Source: Panaeolus papilionaceus
Lineage: Eukaryota; Basidiomycota; Agaricomycetes; Agaricales
Length of the DNA: 64,000 nt
Direction: 5' to 3'
Assembly (NCBI GenBank): GCA_015501605.1
Contig: JADNRZ010000001.1
Coordinates: forward strand, 1,674,001-1,738,000
The position numbers and the translations under genes are program-made. Below, piece by piece: positions 47,203 to 59,430 of this stretch (within the stretch, counting starts at the first letter, position 1; each line of letters starts with the position of its first letter). The notes under the pieces are model-generated. The model was not told where the DNA came from and made no database searches. It saw only the letters and a list, made by a program, of their open reading frames with translations.

Positions 47203-49514
47203 CTAGGACATTATACTAGGCCACTTGAGTTTCAAACCCTCTAACCAACGCATGTAAAGAAGTTCTGCAATTGGTGATCGACGAATTGGCTCTTCGGGAA
47301 TGGGTGCACTGGCAGAGATAATCGAACCCTGCGGACTTGATGTGGAGGGTAAGCCCGATATTTCCTCCGTTTCTTCCGTCACGACGAGGCCTCTTGAAGT
47401 CATCTCGCTCTTCCTGACGATTCTCTTGTGAGGGAATAGACCACGCGACGTCTGAACATGCTGTTTGACAGCAGGATTGCTAAACGGGATGTGTGAGAAG
47501 ACTAAGTGAATATGGCACTGTGATCACGCTTACTCGTTGATTCCCTCCAGGATGTCTAATATGACATTGTAGGCCATCTCTGGGTTTGCGTCTTTCAATT
47601 CAGCGAACCCTCGTTGGAGCATGCTGAGGGATTCAATCTCCCTAGCATCCATATCGTCGTAGATTTGCTGTAATGGAAGGAGTAAGAATCATGTAAAGTG
47701 TAATGACTAGATGCACGCCTACTTTTCCAAGGATTGGTAGTATTACTTCGTCAACTAAGACTTGTCCTGCGCGACCTATTTCGCTTCCAGAACGCTTGTG
47801 TGTGGCGGGTGAACTGGGTGGGGAAGAGACGCTGCCTTCTTTACGCACATTTCCAACAAACTCCGAAGATAGTCTGAGAGACCCAACAGGATCGACTTTC
47901 TTGACGGGGCGGATAGTGTCGACACCTGACCCAAGGTCTGCAGCGTTCAGGACAGTGCCTTTGCCCTCCATAGAAGTTCGAGCTGCATAGGATGCTCGAC
48001 GCGCCGAGCGTACTGACCCAGAATAGGCAGGAGGTGCCCCTAGAAGTGACTATCAGTTACTCATTTAAATTAGACCATGTTAGGAATATTTCACATACCC
48101 GTAGGCGTTTCATCAGGGGACCCTGCTTCATCAACAGAATGAGGCGATTTGATCAGGACAGTGGAATGGTCTGCTCCTGAATTTGTCCCAAGTCCATTTC
48201 TGAGGATAGGGTCGCTACCCTTGGTTGCAGCGCCGCTGTCCATAGAATCCCGCCTGTCATCGTTATCACTGTACTCATCTTCCTCTGAGACGCTGTGTAC
48301 TTGAGAAAGATCGTTGATGGTGCCTCGAAAGGTCCCTAGGGCAGAGACACTTTTAAGGGTGTCAAAGTTCCACTCGCTTCGCATCGTGTTATTCAGGTCC
48401 CATGTTCCGTGAGCCTTGACTGTGGGGTGTTGAACCTTGGGCGGGGAGCGCGAGCGATAATCTTGGTATCGTTCGATAAGTTCCGTAAGATAAGAAGTCT
48501 TTTTGGCAGAGCGAATGAAACGGTGCTGGAGTAATTCATTGGCCGTCGGTCGCTTTAAAAATCTGTCAATAACTCTGGACACATAACGACACTGTCAGGT
48601 GCTCACTAGTTTGGGATCCTTTGTGAGGCATTGGGTGACGAAGTCTTTGAACGCAGGGGAAAATGGTCCTTCAAGGGTGGGTGGTTTGGCTTTTGGAATC
48701 AAAAAGAGCACCCTCATAGGGTGATATTCGGCCAACGGTGGCTCCCCTTTGGCCATTTCAATGGCGGTGATTCCCAGACTCCACATATCTGCTTTTGCAT
48801 CATACCCCGCCTGCCGAATAACTTCAGGTGCCATCCAGAAAGGTGTTCCCACAAAGGTGTGTCGCAGGGTGTTGGTAAGCTGTGCTGCAACCCCGAAGTC
48901 GGCGAGTTTGACTTTCCCAGATGATGAAAGCAGGATGTTGGCCGCTTTGATATCGCGATGGATAGTACCTTCGCTGTGAAGATAGTCTAGACCCAGAAGG
49001 AGCTCCCGACAAACGACGGCAATGTGAGCCTCGGAGAAGACTCCAGGCTTGAGAAGGTCAAGACATGAGCCACCGGCGAGGTACTCCATGATGATCCATA
49101 ATTTGTAGTTGACGACAAATGATCCATAGTATTTGGTGACATATTCAGAGTCGCATTGAGCAAGGCTAGCTATTTCTTGTTGGATTTCTGAGATGTCGTC
49201 GTCGGAATCTTCCAAGTCTGAACGTCACGCATGAACACAGGCTAAGTAGTATGGAGCATAAAAAAACAAAAAGACGAACCTATTTGCTTCACAGCAACGA
49301 TCTGCTTGGTATCATTGTGAATGGCCTTGTAAACGGTACCAAAACTACCAGTTCCGAGCTTCTCGAGTAGGGTATACTGACTTGCTGGGTTGCTACTAGG
49401 AATGGGGTATGGGTCTCTTGATCTTGTTCTCTGCTCTGCTTTGGGAGATGGGGGTGGTGATCTAGCCTTAAGCTGATCAGAAGAATCATTAGAATGTGAC
49501 TGCCGCCTCATCAT
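47203..49514 (-). CDS. Ste20/germinal-centre kinase (GCK/MST type)
   Basis: The N-terminus ([19 protein letters not shown]) leads into the kinase domain: [19 protein letters not shown] (glycine loop), IVAVKQI with the ATP lysine, [29 protein letters not shown] (catalytic loop), [11 protein letters not shown] (DFG) and [19 protein letters not shown] (Ste20 signature). The kinase ends with [13 protein letters not shown], rebuilt across an intron. The C-terminal half is Ser-rich, with acidic [10 protein letters not shown] and a helical block ([46 protein letters not shown]) typical of the Sid1/Nak1/MST3 group. Roles in septation or polarity are inferred from the family. An alternative first exon at 49701-49709 (MDA), spliced by a strong GTGAGT donor, would replace the first six residues. 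Confidence 0.92.
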
Positions 49515-50030
49515 GTTACAAGCAAAGGGAAGAGGAGGGAGATGGAAAAAAAGGACGTTGGAGCGCGGCCTGGTATCAAAAGGCAGGCTCTGACCTCATG
49601 GATGAAGGAATGACCGCAGATAACTGCTCCCACGTGCAATCAGAATTTGAGATATTTATGGAGCAAATAAAGAAAGAATAGGACAAAAACTGGAACTCAC
49701 TGCATCCATTATGTCGATAAATAATAAAAACCTGAGAAATAAAATTTAAAAAAAGGAGATGTTAGTCAGGTAAGAACAAGGAAAGAAAGAGAGACGATGT
49801 GTTGTAATGGAGGACAAGCACTTGTAACAGAGATTTGCAACTTGGGCTACAACCGATCAGGTCTCAACGGATTAGGTAATCTCAACGGGCATAAAGTCTT
49901 ATTGCTTGCATCATAATGTGTGGTAGGTAAAAAAGAATATCATGGATGGTGAACACAAGTACAATAGCATATCCCGAACACCACACAACCTCCTGCCCAA
50001 CTCCATTCATCCCCACTAAAGTCTCCATCC
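49515..50030. other. Intergenic region, leader of the kinase gene
   Basis: Upstream of the kinase and downstream of RPL35, both minus strand. It contains the candidate kinase leader exon (ATG at 49709, donor at 49700) and otherwise no gene. Confidence 0.5.
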
Positions 50031-50585
50031 TTAAACAGCCTTGACGGCGTATTTCCTGACGGGGAAGTTTTTGTCCTTCTTGGTCTGCTTCAAGGTCTTC
50101 AAGGAGGATTCGTGCTAATGAAAAACAACATCAAGTATTAGTTTCAAAATTCAATACATTTAGACTCAAGACGTACCTTGGTCAACCTCCGTCTGATAGC
50201 CCTTGTCTTCTTCGGTCGCAGGTCAAGGGGAATGTACTTCTTGTTCTTGTAGTACTCCCGGAGATTTTGGCGCTGCTTCTGGTTCATGACAGTCAAGACC
50301 CTGGCAATAGACTTGCGGACAGCAGAGCTATCAAATAAGAAATCCATCGTCAGCATAAGACTCTTCCTGATCCGAAAATCCAATGTATTCACATCTTTGT
50401 GAGTTTGGATGCTGAGCCACCGGCGATTTTCTGCACTCGCAGAGTGAGGAGCTCAGTTTTCAACTCCGACAGTTGTTTCGACAAGTCATTCTTGGACCTA
50501 GACAACGCGTTCAAAATTCCACCTCTTAATCGATATCGGAATAAACACACTTGGATTGGAGCTCGTAGGCCTTGACTTTGGGCAT
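50031..50585 (-). CDS. RPL35: 60S ribosomal protein L35 (uL29)
   Basis: Large-subunit protein near the exit tunnel. Four exons: [12 protein letters not shown], then [20 protein letters not shown] with [15 protein letters not shown], then [20 protein letters not shown] and [20 protein letters not shown] with [19 protein letters not shown], and a final [15 protein letters not shown]. It is about 123 residues long, as usual, and rich in Lys/Arg. The first exon is only 12 codons. It lies head to head with HIS6, 287 bases between the start codons. Confidence 0.95.
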
Positions 50586-50872
50586 TTTGGTGGTGTCTGC
50601 AGATTTTATCGTGAGCAACACTTTATTAACATGGTAAATCGGGCGCCATTGTATCAAGGCTTCTCCCTCTAGCAAGGAAACAGCCTCCAACAGCGACCGC
50701 AATAGTTTACTCACCTTGAGGAGCGTCGTGCTTTACGATGTCCAAACAGGGACGCCAGATTCGGTCTCTCAAACCTTATTTTTGTGAACTATGCAGTTAG
50801 TCCCACGCCACGCATATTGCATCTTATCTTATCTCGTGGCCTGTCCACCCATCACCTCCTGATCTTGCTCCT

Positions 50873-52160
50873 ATGCCCACTTCTCGCTCAAGTTTATTTA
50901 GACCCTGCATTGATCTACATAATGGACAAGTCAAGCAAATTGTTGGAGGGACACTCTCGGATACCACTCCAGACATGTTGAAGACCAACTTTGTTGCTAG
51001 GTTCATGAGCTCTCTGGAAGACCATGCAAGTTTGTCTAATCTAATATCACCATTACTGCCAGTCAAAGTGCCGGAGAGTTTGCTCGCATTTACAAGGAGC
51101 ACAACTTGGAAGGGGCACATGTAATTAAGCTTGGTCCAGGCAACGACGATGCAGCATTAGAAGCCCTATCTGCTTGGCCAGGTTGGATTCAGTGTGAAAT
51201 CATCGTTATCATTTCGTAAATTGTTGCACAGACGCGTTACAAATCGGAGGTGGAATCACCGACAAGAATGCGCAATATTGGATTGACAAACATGCCAGCA
51301 AAGTCTAGTTCGGGTTTCGTGTATATCTGGAACCTTGAGCTGACAATACAAACAGGTAATCGTCACTTCGTACCTCTTCCCGAATGCAAAATTCTCGCTC
51401 GAGAGGCTGCAAGCTCTCTCAACTTTAGTCGGAAAGGACAAACTCGTCGTCGATGTAAGGCAAGGATTATACTTTCCAAACAACAACTTTTTTCTCATGC
51501 CTTTATAGCTCTCGACGACGAGGGGACCGCTGGTTTGTGGCTATGAATAAATGGCAAGACATTACAGACATGGAAGTATCTAAAGGCATGTCTTCACAGC
51601 AAATGTCACAACATCTGCTGATGCAATGATCATCTAGAATCCTTGGATATGTTGTCTGAATACTGCAGGTAATGCTTTTTGACGTATATGTCAGTATCAG
51701 AAACACTAATCGATTCTTTCCAGCGAATTCCTCATCCATGCTGCCGATGTGGAGGGCCTATGTCAAGGAATTGACGAAGATCTCGTTCGCCGTTTGTGCA
51801 TCACTTTTCGTATGGTTACAGTGTATTAATGACCTGACAGACCTGGGCGAATGGGTAACAATTCCTACCACGTATGCGGGGGGTGCCAGAGGTGTGCTTT
51901 GGTTACTTCCTAATTTCCTATCCCTAGCTTATGCTTCCAGACATCTCCGACCTTGATCTTGTTGACAGATTATCAAATGGAAAGGTTGACCTAACATATG
52001 GAAGGTGCAGTCTTTGTTGCACTTAGATTGACAGCATATTGAAATAATGACCAGTGCGCTCGATATTTTCGGCGGTGCACAAGTCAAGTTCTACGAACTG
52101 GTCCAAGAAAATGCAAAGCGGCAGGCGAAAAACAAGAGTTCGTCAAACCACTCGAGTTAA
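50873..52160 (+). CDS. HIS6: HisA-type ProFAR isomerase (histidine biosynthesis)
   Basis: Fourth step of histidine synthesis: an Amadori isomerisation of phosphoribosyl-formimino-AICAR-phosphate in a TIM barrel. The start at 50873 gives [20 protein letters not shown] with the catalytic aspartate on strand 1. Then [73 protein letters not shown] and [13 protein letters not shown] follow. The second half has [53 protein letters not shown] and a basic tail ([10 protein letters not shown]). More than five introns; one likely uses the donor GTTTGT near 51792. The eukaryotic, yeast His6-like insertions are present, which separates it from bacterial HisA. Its 3' end is 70 bases from the next gene's 3' end. 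Confidence 0.93.
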
Positions 52161-52229
52161 CAATTTCAAAAGTGTTCAATTGTAACGAATATACTTATAT
52201 GTACAAGGATGAGAGGGCAGTAATGTAGG

Positions 52230-54374
52230 TCAGTACTCGAAAGAGTTTTCCATGATCTTTTGGAGGTGTTCGCGCCCGTCTGAACCGATGACGTCTCCGA
52301 TACCAGGTGCCAAATCAAGAACGCGTCGTTGAGGCAAAGTACCTTGCACGAGCATGTCTATGTCACTCTTCTTGTAACTAAAGAGAAACCTGTTGAGGAG
52401 ATTCTATTCCTTTACAATTTCGAGATGACTTACCCGATTGCTTTCAACCCACGGGGGACACCAAGATTGTCCAGGAATCGTGCAATGGCTTCGTAGAGGT
52501 GTGCACCAAGCTCGGCGTCTGGAATTCGTGCGATGGCTGGATCTGAAATGGTGGTACCAGTGAAAATGGCCAGAGCTTGTCGATGTCGATCAGGCGAAGA
52601 GGGTGCGGTAAATTGGAACACTAATTTTATTTTTGTCAAGCAGTGCTAAAAGGTGCTCATGCAAGGGAACTTACCGGCAGGGCCAGTCAGTGCGACGCTG
52701 AAGTAGGTCGTCAGCAATTGGTGTATCGCATTGGCGGCTCTACTTACCTGACACCATGAGGGATGATGGGACCTTCAGTCTTGTATCCAGCATGCTTGTA
52801 CTTGGGTCCTTTCTTGTTCAAACCAGAAATCTGTGCAAAAAGCTGTTGAGATATGGAAGCAAAGGCGTAAGACGCGGCAACTCTTACAGGATAACTCATT
52901 CCGTGGCAAAGATGCACGCCTGCATTGCCAAACCCGATGCCGGCGAAGGAAGACGCGAGCCTTGCAGGCGATTCAGACTTGTGCGCCTGTATTGACAAAC
53001 ATGAGACTTACAACATCTGCTTACGAGCCTCATAATCATCAGGGTTTTTGGCGAGCTTAGGAAGATTAGCAACAGTGGTCTGCAAGGCCCACAAGGAGAA
53101 GATATCAGCAACAGGGTTGCTTCCTTGGTATGCAGGGCGTAGGATGGGGTTAGCGGGTCGGGGAGTACGCTCCGTGTAGCTAGTGAGTATGTCAATATGC
53201 AGCTCATCACTGACGTATTCTCAAATGACGAACGGGATTGCAGTGTAACTTTCCATACTATGGAACAAGACATCAAGTCCCGCGCTAATATGGATTTCCT
53301 TGGAGCACGATTCCGTATTTTGAGTGTCCTAGTCACGAATACTCGTCAGCTTATGTCTCACAGGACATCAGAGTAAACGCATAGTACGTACCACGATACC
53401 TAGAACAGGCTTCATGGCTCGGTTGGCGATGCCAGTCTTGAAGGACTTGGAAGTAATATCGAGGATTGCGGTTCCTGTGGTTTCGGAACCGGTACCTGCA
53501 GTCGTAGGAATGGCAATGAGTGGCCTCAAAGCTTGAGCTATGGGCAATCCCTTTCCAACAGGAGCATTAATGAAGTCCATTAAGTCCGCATCCTTGTATA
53601 CGGAGAACCTAAGAAGCGAATGTAGATAGATGAACGGAGAAGCAGATTTTAAACGCGATTACTTACAAGTTGGCCGCCTTCGCTGTATCAATGACACTTC
53701 CTCCACCCACACTACACGTCGTGATCAGTAAAGGGGAACGTTGGAAGCATTGGCGAGACTAACGCGAGGAAGTGACTAAAGTCATGCTCTCTTGCCCAAG
53801 CAATAGCGTTCCGCCAGCTGTCCTCAGTGGGCTCAGCGACAACTTGGTCGTAAACTTCAAAGGGAAGATCAGTTTCTGCCTCAAGAGCGGCAATTGCCTG
53901 GAAGGACGTATTAATAGGGGCGTCTGGGCGGTGTGCATGGACGCGTTCAACGCCGCACCGTTTTCATAGGCTTGAGTTTTGCCACGTTTGGGTCTGTGAA
54001 GACTCCAACCTTGGAAGGATTAGCATGATGCAGAAAACGTAAAGAGACGGCATGGAGAGACCTTTCGGGCCTTCATGTTCTTAAGATCCATGCCGACTTC
54101 AGCAGTCACGCCGTCTCCAAAACGCAAGTTGGAAGCAGCAACCTGAGGATATAACTCAGAACAAGTGCAGTTGCAGTATATGGTTTTAAATGCAAACCTC
54201 GAAAGCATATTCCTTCTCAACTTTATGAATAGGTGTGGCAAAGTTTCTCAACTGGTTAATACTTTGGAGTTGATTAGGGGTTGATACTTGTGGTCGGCAT
54301 CCATGGCAAGGACAAGCAGAATGTTGAGAGGCATTTATAAGACGCAGGATTGAATTTCTGGACGCAGCAGCCAT
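52230..54374 (-). CDS. Hydroxyacid-oxoacid transhydrogenase-like iron alcohol dehydrogenase (mitochondrial)
   Basis: In animals the homologue (ADHFE1, HOT) oxidises gamma-hydroxybutyrate with 2-oxoglutarate as acceptor in mitochondria. The N-terminus resembles a targeting sequence ([17 protein letters not shown]). Next come [40 protein letters not shown], then the NAD-binding [19 protein letters not shown]. The conserved core has [40 protein letters not shown], then [19 protein letters not shown] with iron-binding His residues, and [20 protein letters not shown]. The C-terminus includes [20 protein letters not shown] and ends [14 protein letters not shown] at 52230. At least ten introns. A plain iron ADH is less likely because of the PTTAGTGSE and [13 protein letters not shown] blocks. 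Confidence 0.9.
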
Positions 54375-54896
54375 TTCACAAGCTTGTGAAGTTGAGAGAG
54401 GAACAGAGCGAAGACTAGAGCTTGGGAATGGTTTACAGCACCTTATAACAATTCAAGGTCCGGGCTTTCGGCAACTTAGGTTCATTCAAACCTGGGGAAA
54501 AGGGACCACGTGCTCGGTTTAGACTTGACTCTCCAGATCAAGCGCCTCTTTTAAGTCTGCTACCGACGACGTATTATCAAAACTTTTAAAACCGTTCAGA
54601 AGTAGTTTAAATTTAAAAAGAAATAAAATAAAAATAAAAAGTTGATTATAATAAAAAGAACAAAGGACGAGTAGTTTCTAAATTTATTTAATTGTTACGT
54701 ATGAATAGAGAGCGTGGGGGAATATCAAAAAGCACAAACAAGGGCAGTGGATTGATCATTTTGACCAGCTCAACGGACGACCACTGCGTTCTCCAGCAGC
54801 GTCGTCTAAATACCTACTCCCCCCCTCCCCCTTCTCTTCGTACTGCCGTTCATTCTACCACCTTCTTTTTATTGTCAGATAATTATTGCCTTCCTC
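54375..54896. other. Shared upstream region of dehydrogenase and protease genes
   Basis: 522 bases between divergent starts. It is AT-rich near 54590-54670, with a CT tract at about 54818-54870. I see no gene in it. Confidence 0.6.
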
Positions 54897-57043
54897 ATGA
54901 AACTCCTCTTCTCTCTTCCTGTAGTCTTTATGGCTATGACCCTATCCCAAGCATACAAGTTTCGGGTGAAAAAGGTCCCAATTTCAGATCCTCTCCAACG
55001 ACGAGAGCTCCAGTTGTCCGACTCTCAGCTCCTTATCGATCAAGAAGCTCCAAACACCTTCAGTTTAGAGTCTGTTATGTTTTATTCGCCGTTGTCATCC
55101 AGGCACTTATATCCACCAATAGCTCTGTTCATGACCTGATTTATTTGGCCGATGTGAGTTGGCATTGATACTGAATTTCATCCTCTTGTTGACAATCTTG
55201 TAGATTACCGTCGGCGGTCAGAGTACGTAATACCTCAAACAGGTTCTGTTGGAGACGTTTTCATTAACGACTGGCGTTAGATTACTCTGTTCAGCTCGAT
55301 ACCGGTTCCTCAGATTTGTTCATCAAGGGAGACTCGTTTCCTATTCCAGGAACCTCGCCAACAGTATGTCCTATTTTAAATTATAGCATTTAAAGGGATT
55401 GACATCTTTCTAAGGATATGACATACAACTTGACTGTAAGCCTCCATGTATTATTATAGCAACGGGTTCTCTAATTGTCTTTCAAGTATGCCATAGGATG
55501 GGCCTATGGAAACATTTCATTTGCACCCGTGGAATTTGTTGGGTATGTGAACTTCTTAACGGTTTGATGTTTGTTTACAGTATTAAATTATTTTGTGTTT
55601 CAGAATTTCTGTTCCCTCCCAAGCTTTCATCGATTCAACTGCTGCGAAGAATCCTGCTCTCGAAGTTTCCCAAGGCATTGTCGGCCTAGGTTTCACCAGA
55701 TTGTCAGCTGTCGACTTCACTCTCAATAATACCGCCCAGAGCTCGGGACGTAGTCTGCTTTACAACCTATTCGCTGCCAACCCATCCGAGCCAAACTTCA
55801 TTGCCTTTGCTCTTCAGCGCAGCAAGCAACCTGACGACGATGTAGAAGGTACCTTCTCCATCGGTAAGTTTCGTCCCTTCCCTGATGCGACCTTCTTCTT
55901 GACATGCTTTCATAGGTGAATTTGACCCTCAATTCTCAGCGGTAGTAGGGAGCTCTCGTATTCCCACATGGCCACTTCATGACCCCAATCGATGGAATGT
56001 CCTTGTGGATGCCCTCATTGTGAACGACACCATCACAGTACCAACAACCAATGTCGTCGGCGCTCCTTCCAACAAGGCCGTCGCCTTGATGGATAGTGGT
56101 TCTTCATATACGTATGTTCCCATGGTCTTGATAATTGGCCGACATGACTAAACCTTTTTGACAGATACGCGCCCAAAGAAATTTGTGACGCGATATATGC
56201 TTCTATCCCTGGCGCCGTATACAACGCATCCATCAATTACTGGGTCGTCCCTTGTTCAGTTGAGGTCAACATGGCGCTCCAAATCGGAGGTCAAGTCATC
56301 CCTATCCACCCTCTTGATGTTGTCCCATCGGTGGCCAAGGACGATTCGTTTTGCATTGGATCATTCGTTCCATCAGGCCCAATATCCAAAGATTTGTATG
56401 TTCTTCCCTTGGCTGTGCTTGTTCCATTACTCATGGGTATATTTTAAGCGACTGGCTTGTTGGCGACAACTTCCTGAGATCTACTTACTCCGTCTACGAC
56501 TTTGGTGATTTCGACGACACTGGCAAAATGGGCGACCCTTACATGAAGCTCCTCTCCATCGTAAAACCTGACGACGCATCTGTCGATTTCCACGAGCTTC
56601 GTGGTGGAACACCGCGAACAAATATCACCTTTGTTGGACTTGACGGAGCAGCAGTCGAACCCATTTTCTTCATCTCAAACGACATTTCGGAATCATTGGA
56701 GAGAATCGGCAAACTCATCCCTGCTATGCTGGGCATCGTTGCACTCAATGCCCTTATTGTCATCGTATGCTGTGTTGTCTGGCTTGTCAGCTTCTGCCGC
56801 AAGCGCCGAATCCGCGCCATCGCACGGACACCAACAGTCAACGCCCGTACTCCTCGAAGCCGAATGAGCCCCATGCCTATGGATCCAAGGAACAGCTACA
56901 TTGCTGGATCCCCACAACCTCACGTTTACGAACCTGTGTCTATGGCACTCACCGAAGATACCTTTGTACCACCTTCGCCAGCGTTCTTGGGTCGGGAAGG
57001 TAGCAAACTGAATCCCGGTGACCGGCCGAAATCCATTGCGTAG
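54897..57043 (+). CDS. Membrane-anchored pepsin-like aspartic protease
   Basis: The start at 54897 encodes a signal peptide (MKLLFSLPVVFMAMTLSQA). A short propeptide (FRVKKVPISDPLQRRELQLS) is followed by LIYLADITVGGQNYSVQLDT and GSSDLFIK, the first catalytic DTGS. The flap region is NISFAPVEFVGISVPSQAFI, then QGIVGLGFTRLS. The second catalytic site is ALMDSGSSYTY. The second lobe has VEVNMALQIGGQVIPIHPLD and DWLVGDNFLRSTYSVYDFGD. After the protease domain there is a juxtamembrane region and one helix (LIPAMLGIVALNALIVIVCC), followed by a basic RKRRIRAI stop-transfer and a cytoplasmic tail rich in Ser/Pro. This type I layout is common among basidiomycete A1 proteases. Both aspartates are intact. 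About nine introns. Confidence 0.88.
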
Positions 57044-57313
57044 TATAGTTGTTCTTGTGTTGTTGTTTTGATTTCATGGACATGACTAGTAATTACCCCA
57101 GTTACCACCTTCAAGTTCACAACACAGTAGGATGTGTGCCGTACATGGGCTTATTTTAGTGTAATAGGGGATGGACTATATTCTGGTATCTATATGTTGA
57201 CTTTGCTATCACCTAATTATTATATGGTTTTGGATGATCAGGGGGGAGGGGAAAAGTATTGCGATTGAAAAAACAGGGGGACCAAATACCAAGATAGATA
57301 GGATAAATAGTGC

Positions 57314-59231
57314 CTAGGAGCGTTGAGCCAATGAGTTCGAACGCTGGGCTCTGGGCTTGCTACTTGGTCGCTCAGCGTTTGTCACGTACTCTCGGGCCTG
57401 GGCTGCAAGTGCTCTCCACTTGGCCGCCTCCTCTGGCTGTGCATACTTGCTGTTATCCTGCATTATAAAATCGAAGGCATCGACGATTGCAGCCGCAAGC
57501 TTTCCAGCGAAAAAGGTCCTATTCTTTACAAGCTTGTTTATGTTTTCGCCCCTGCTTGGGGCATCTCTGGTGGAGACAAGCTGTCTGAAGCCAAGGTAAT
57601 CTGTAATACGTAAAGCCTGCCTGACATCCGCGCGGTTCCTTCTTGCCAATGCGGTACGCACCATAGATGAGACTAACTCGGCATTAGCAGGAAGACTACG
57701 ACCTTGGCCGCGATTGTCGAGCCTGGGGACAGCAGCTACAGACCCGTCCATGAAATCATGCGAGTGGTATCCTGTCATAAGCTCGAACGTGCGGAGAGCA
57801 GAAGACCATTCGCCTCCTCGCCAGCATGCCTGCATCACCAAGCTGTATGTGGATAGAGCAGGTCGGATTTTGGGACCATTCGCAGATGTGATCTCCATGC
57901 GGAGCATCCATTCGAGAATGTCAAGTGAATGGTAACCCACCCCAGGCTCCTTTAATGCTAGAGTAGCCTTTATGACTTCTTCTGCATGTCCTCTGTCCAG
58001 AATACTAATGCCTCCAATCTCGTCTGGTCTCCGTTTTACTTGTTGCCAGAATTGGGTGGTATAATTATAGTTTTTGGTCGCGTTACAGAATTTGAGGATG
58101 GCGTACAGAGATTCGGGTTGTAGGGCGAGCTCTCCAGGTTTTGAAATGGGCTGGTTAAGTTGAAGACCATAATATTCGGAGATGATGTCGAGAGCGAAGG
58201 CATGGTAAGGTTCAGGAGCGCCTGACATGGCAGTAATAGCTGCTACAACGGTATGGGAATCAGGAGTAAAACCCTCGCCCTTCTTGGAGGCCTTGATCAT
58301 TTGATTCCAAAGAAGTTTGGCATCGGAGCCAACCTTTGCGCCGCCCTCTGGGGTATCACCTCTCGCTGCGACTATGGCTTGAAACATGGCGGTATAAATG
58401 AATTGATTGGGTGCGAGCGGGCCGTCTTTGTCCATAGCGTAATAGACGTCGAATATTTCTTGATAATGACCTGCGTTTCCGAGAATGCGAATGTAACCAG
58501 CGAGAGGGTCTATGGAAAGTGTGGGGTCATTTGGGTCGGCGCGTTTCATTGACGCGACATGTTGACGATATTGGTCATAAAACGATCGCGCATTGTTGAG
58601 CTGTTTCGTATGGACGGGCCAATTTTCTATTCGTGCGAGACCACTGAAGAAGGTTTGGAAGGTACGAATGGTTGGACTAAATCCTTTCCTCTTCATCTAT
58701 TCGAAAGTGTTAATTCGAGTTAAAAAGGAATGAATAGCGAAGGCGTACATCGACATATAGTTGGTAACTCAGCTGGTAGCGTTGGGCCTTTAGGGTTTCC
58801 CATATTAGAGTATTCCACACGGGTGTGTTTTGGGCGTCGAGAGGTGCGTTTTTAAGCATACTGACAGCATCGTCTATTTTACCAGCGTCGCATAGCTTCT
58901 TTAGACGGGCCGAGAGTACATGTGGTTCCAACAACCGGATCTCAGACTTTGGGTCTGGTTGCTTCTCCGGGTCGTAATGACGGGATCGAAATATTTTTGT
59001 AGATGTTGACGTGGAAGGACGACGTTGTGATTCAGCTTGTTTCTCGGTAGAATGATCTTGTAGAGCCTTTCTTCGAAGGAAGCGAGGCAATTCATTCTGT
59101 TGATTATTTGAAGCATTAGTTGAAATAGAATTAGCAGAATGATGTGTATTAATCCAAGTATTAAAAGCTGGTGATGCTATTTGACGTTGAGCAATTGAGA
59201 GCAAGGTTGTTTTAGGAGTACAGCTGAACAT
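57314..59231 (-). CDS. Pentatricopeptide repeat protein, probably mitochondrial
   Basis: Two exons; the intron near 58697-58750 joins YQLYVDV to MKRKGFSPTIRTFQTFFSGL. The start was moved to the ATG at 59231 (MFSCTPKTTLLSIAQRQ), because the open frame upstream begins with TTG. The first 100 residues are basic and Ser-rich, consistent with mitochondrial import. PPR-type helical pairs include ARLKKLCDAGKIDDAVSMLK, NTLIWETLKAQRYQLSYQLY, LAGYIRILGNAGHYQEIFDV, FIYTAMFQAIVAARG, PALSTYSLVMQACWRGGEWS and SALRTFELMTGY. Such proteins bind organelle RNA for processing or translation; the target is unknown. The C-terminus (QAREYVTNAERPSSKPRAQR) is basic. Total length is about 620 residues. Confidence 0.85.
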
Positions 59232-59430
59232 CAGAGGAGGACGCTTTAAAAGAACAGAACAATTCGGAAAAATCAAAGAATTTATTTGACGGTCACGGGA
59301 TTTAAACTACCCCACACTTCGCCTCAAACTCGGTCGGACTTATTTCAGTTTCAGTAGCGATGCTTTTCCGCACTTTTAAGTACTACTTATAATCTACAAA
59401 ACACGCACTTAGAATGTCTATCATCCCATC

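Noticed and set aside
57044..57313. Possible short gene between protease and PPR gene
   Set aside because: Only 270 bases between two convergent stops; sequence fits 3' untranslated regions.
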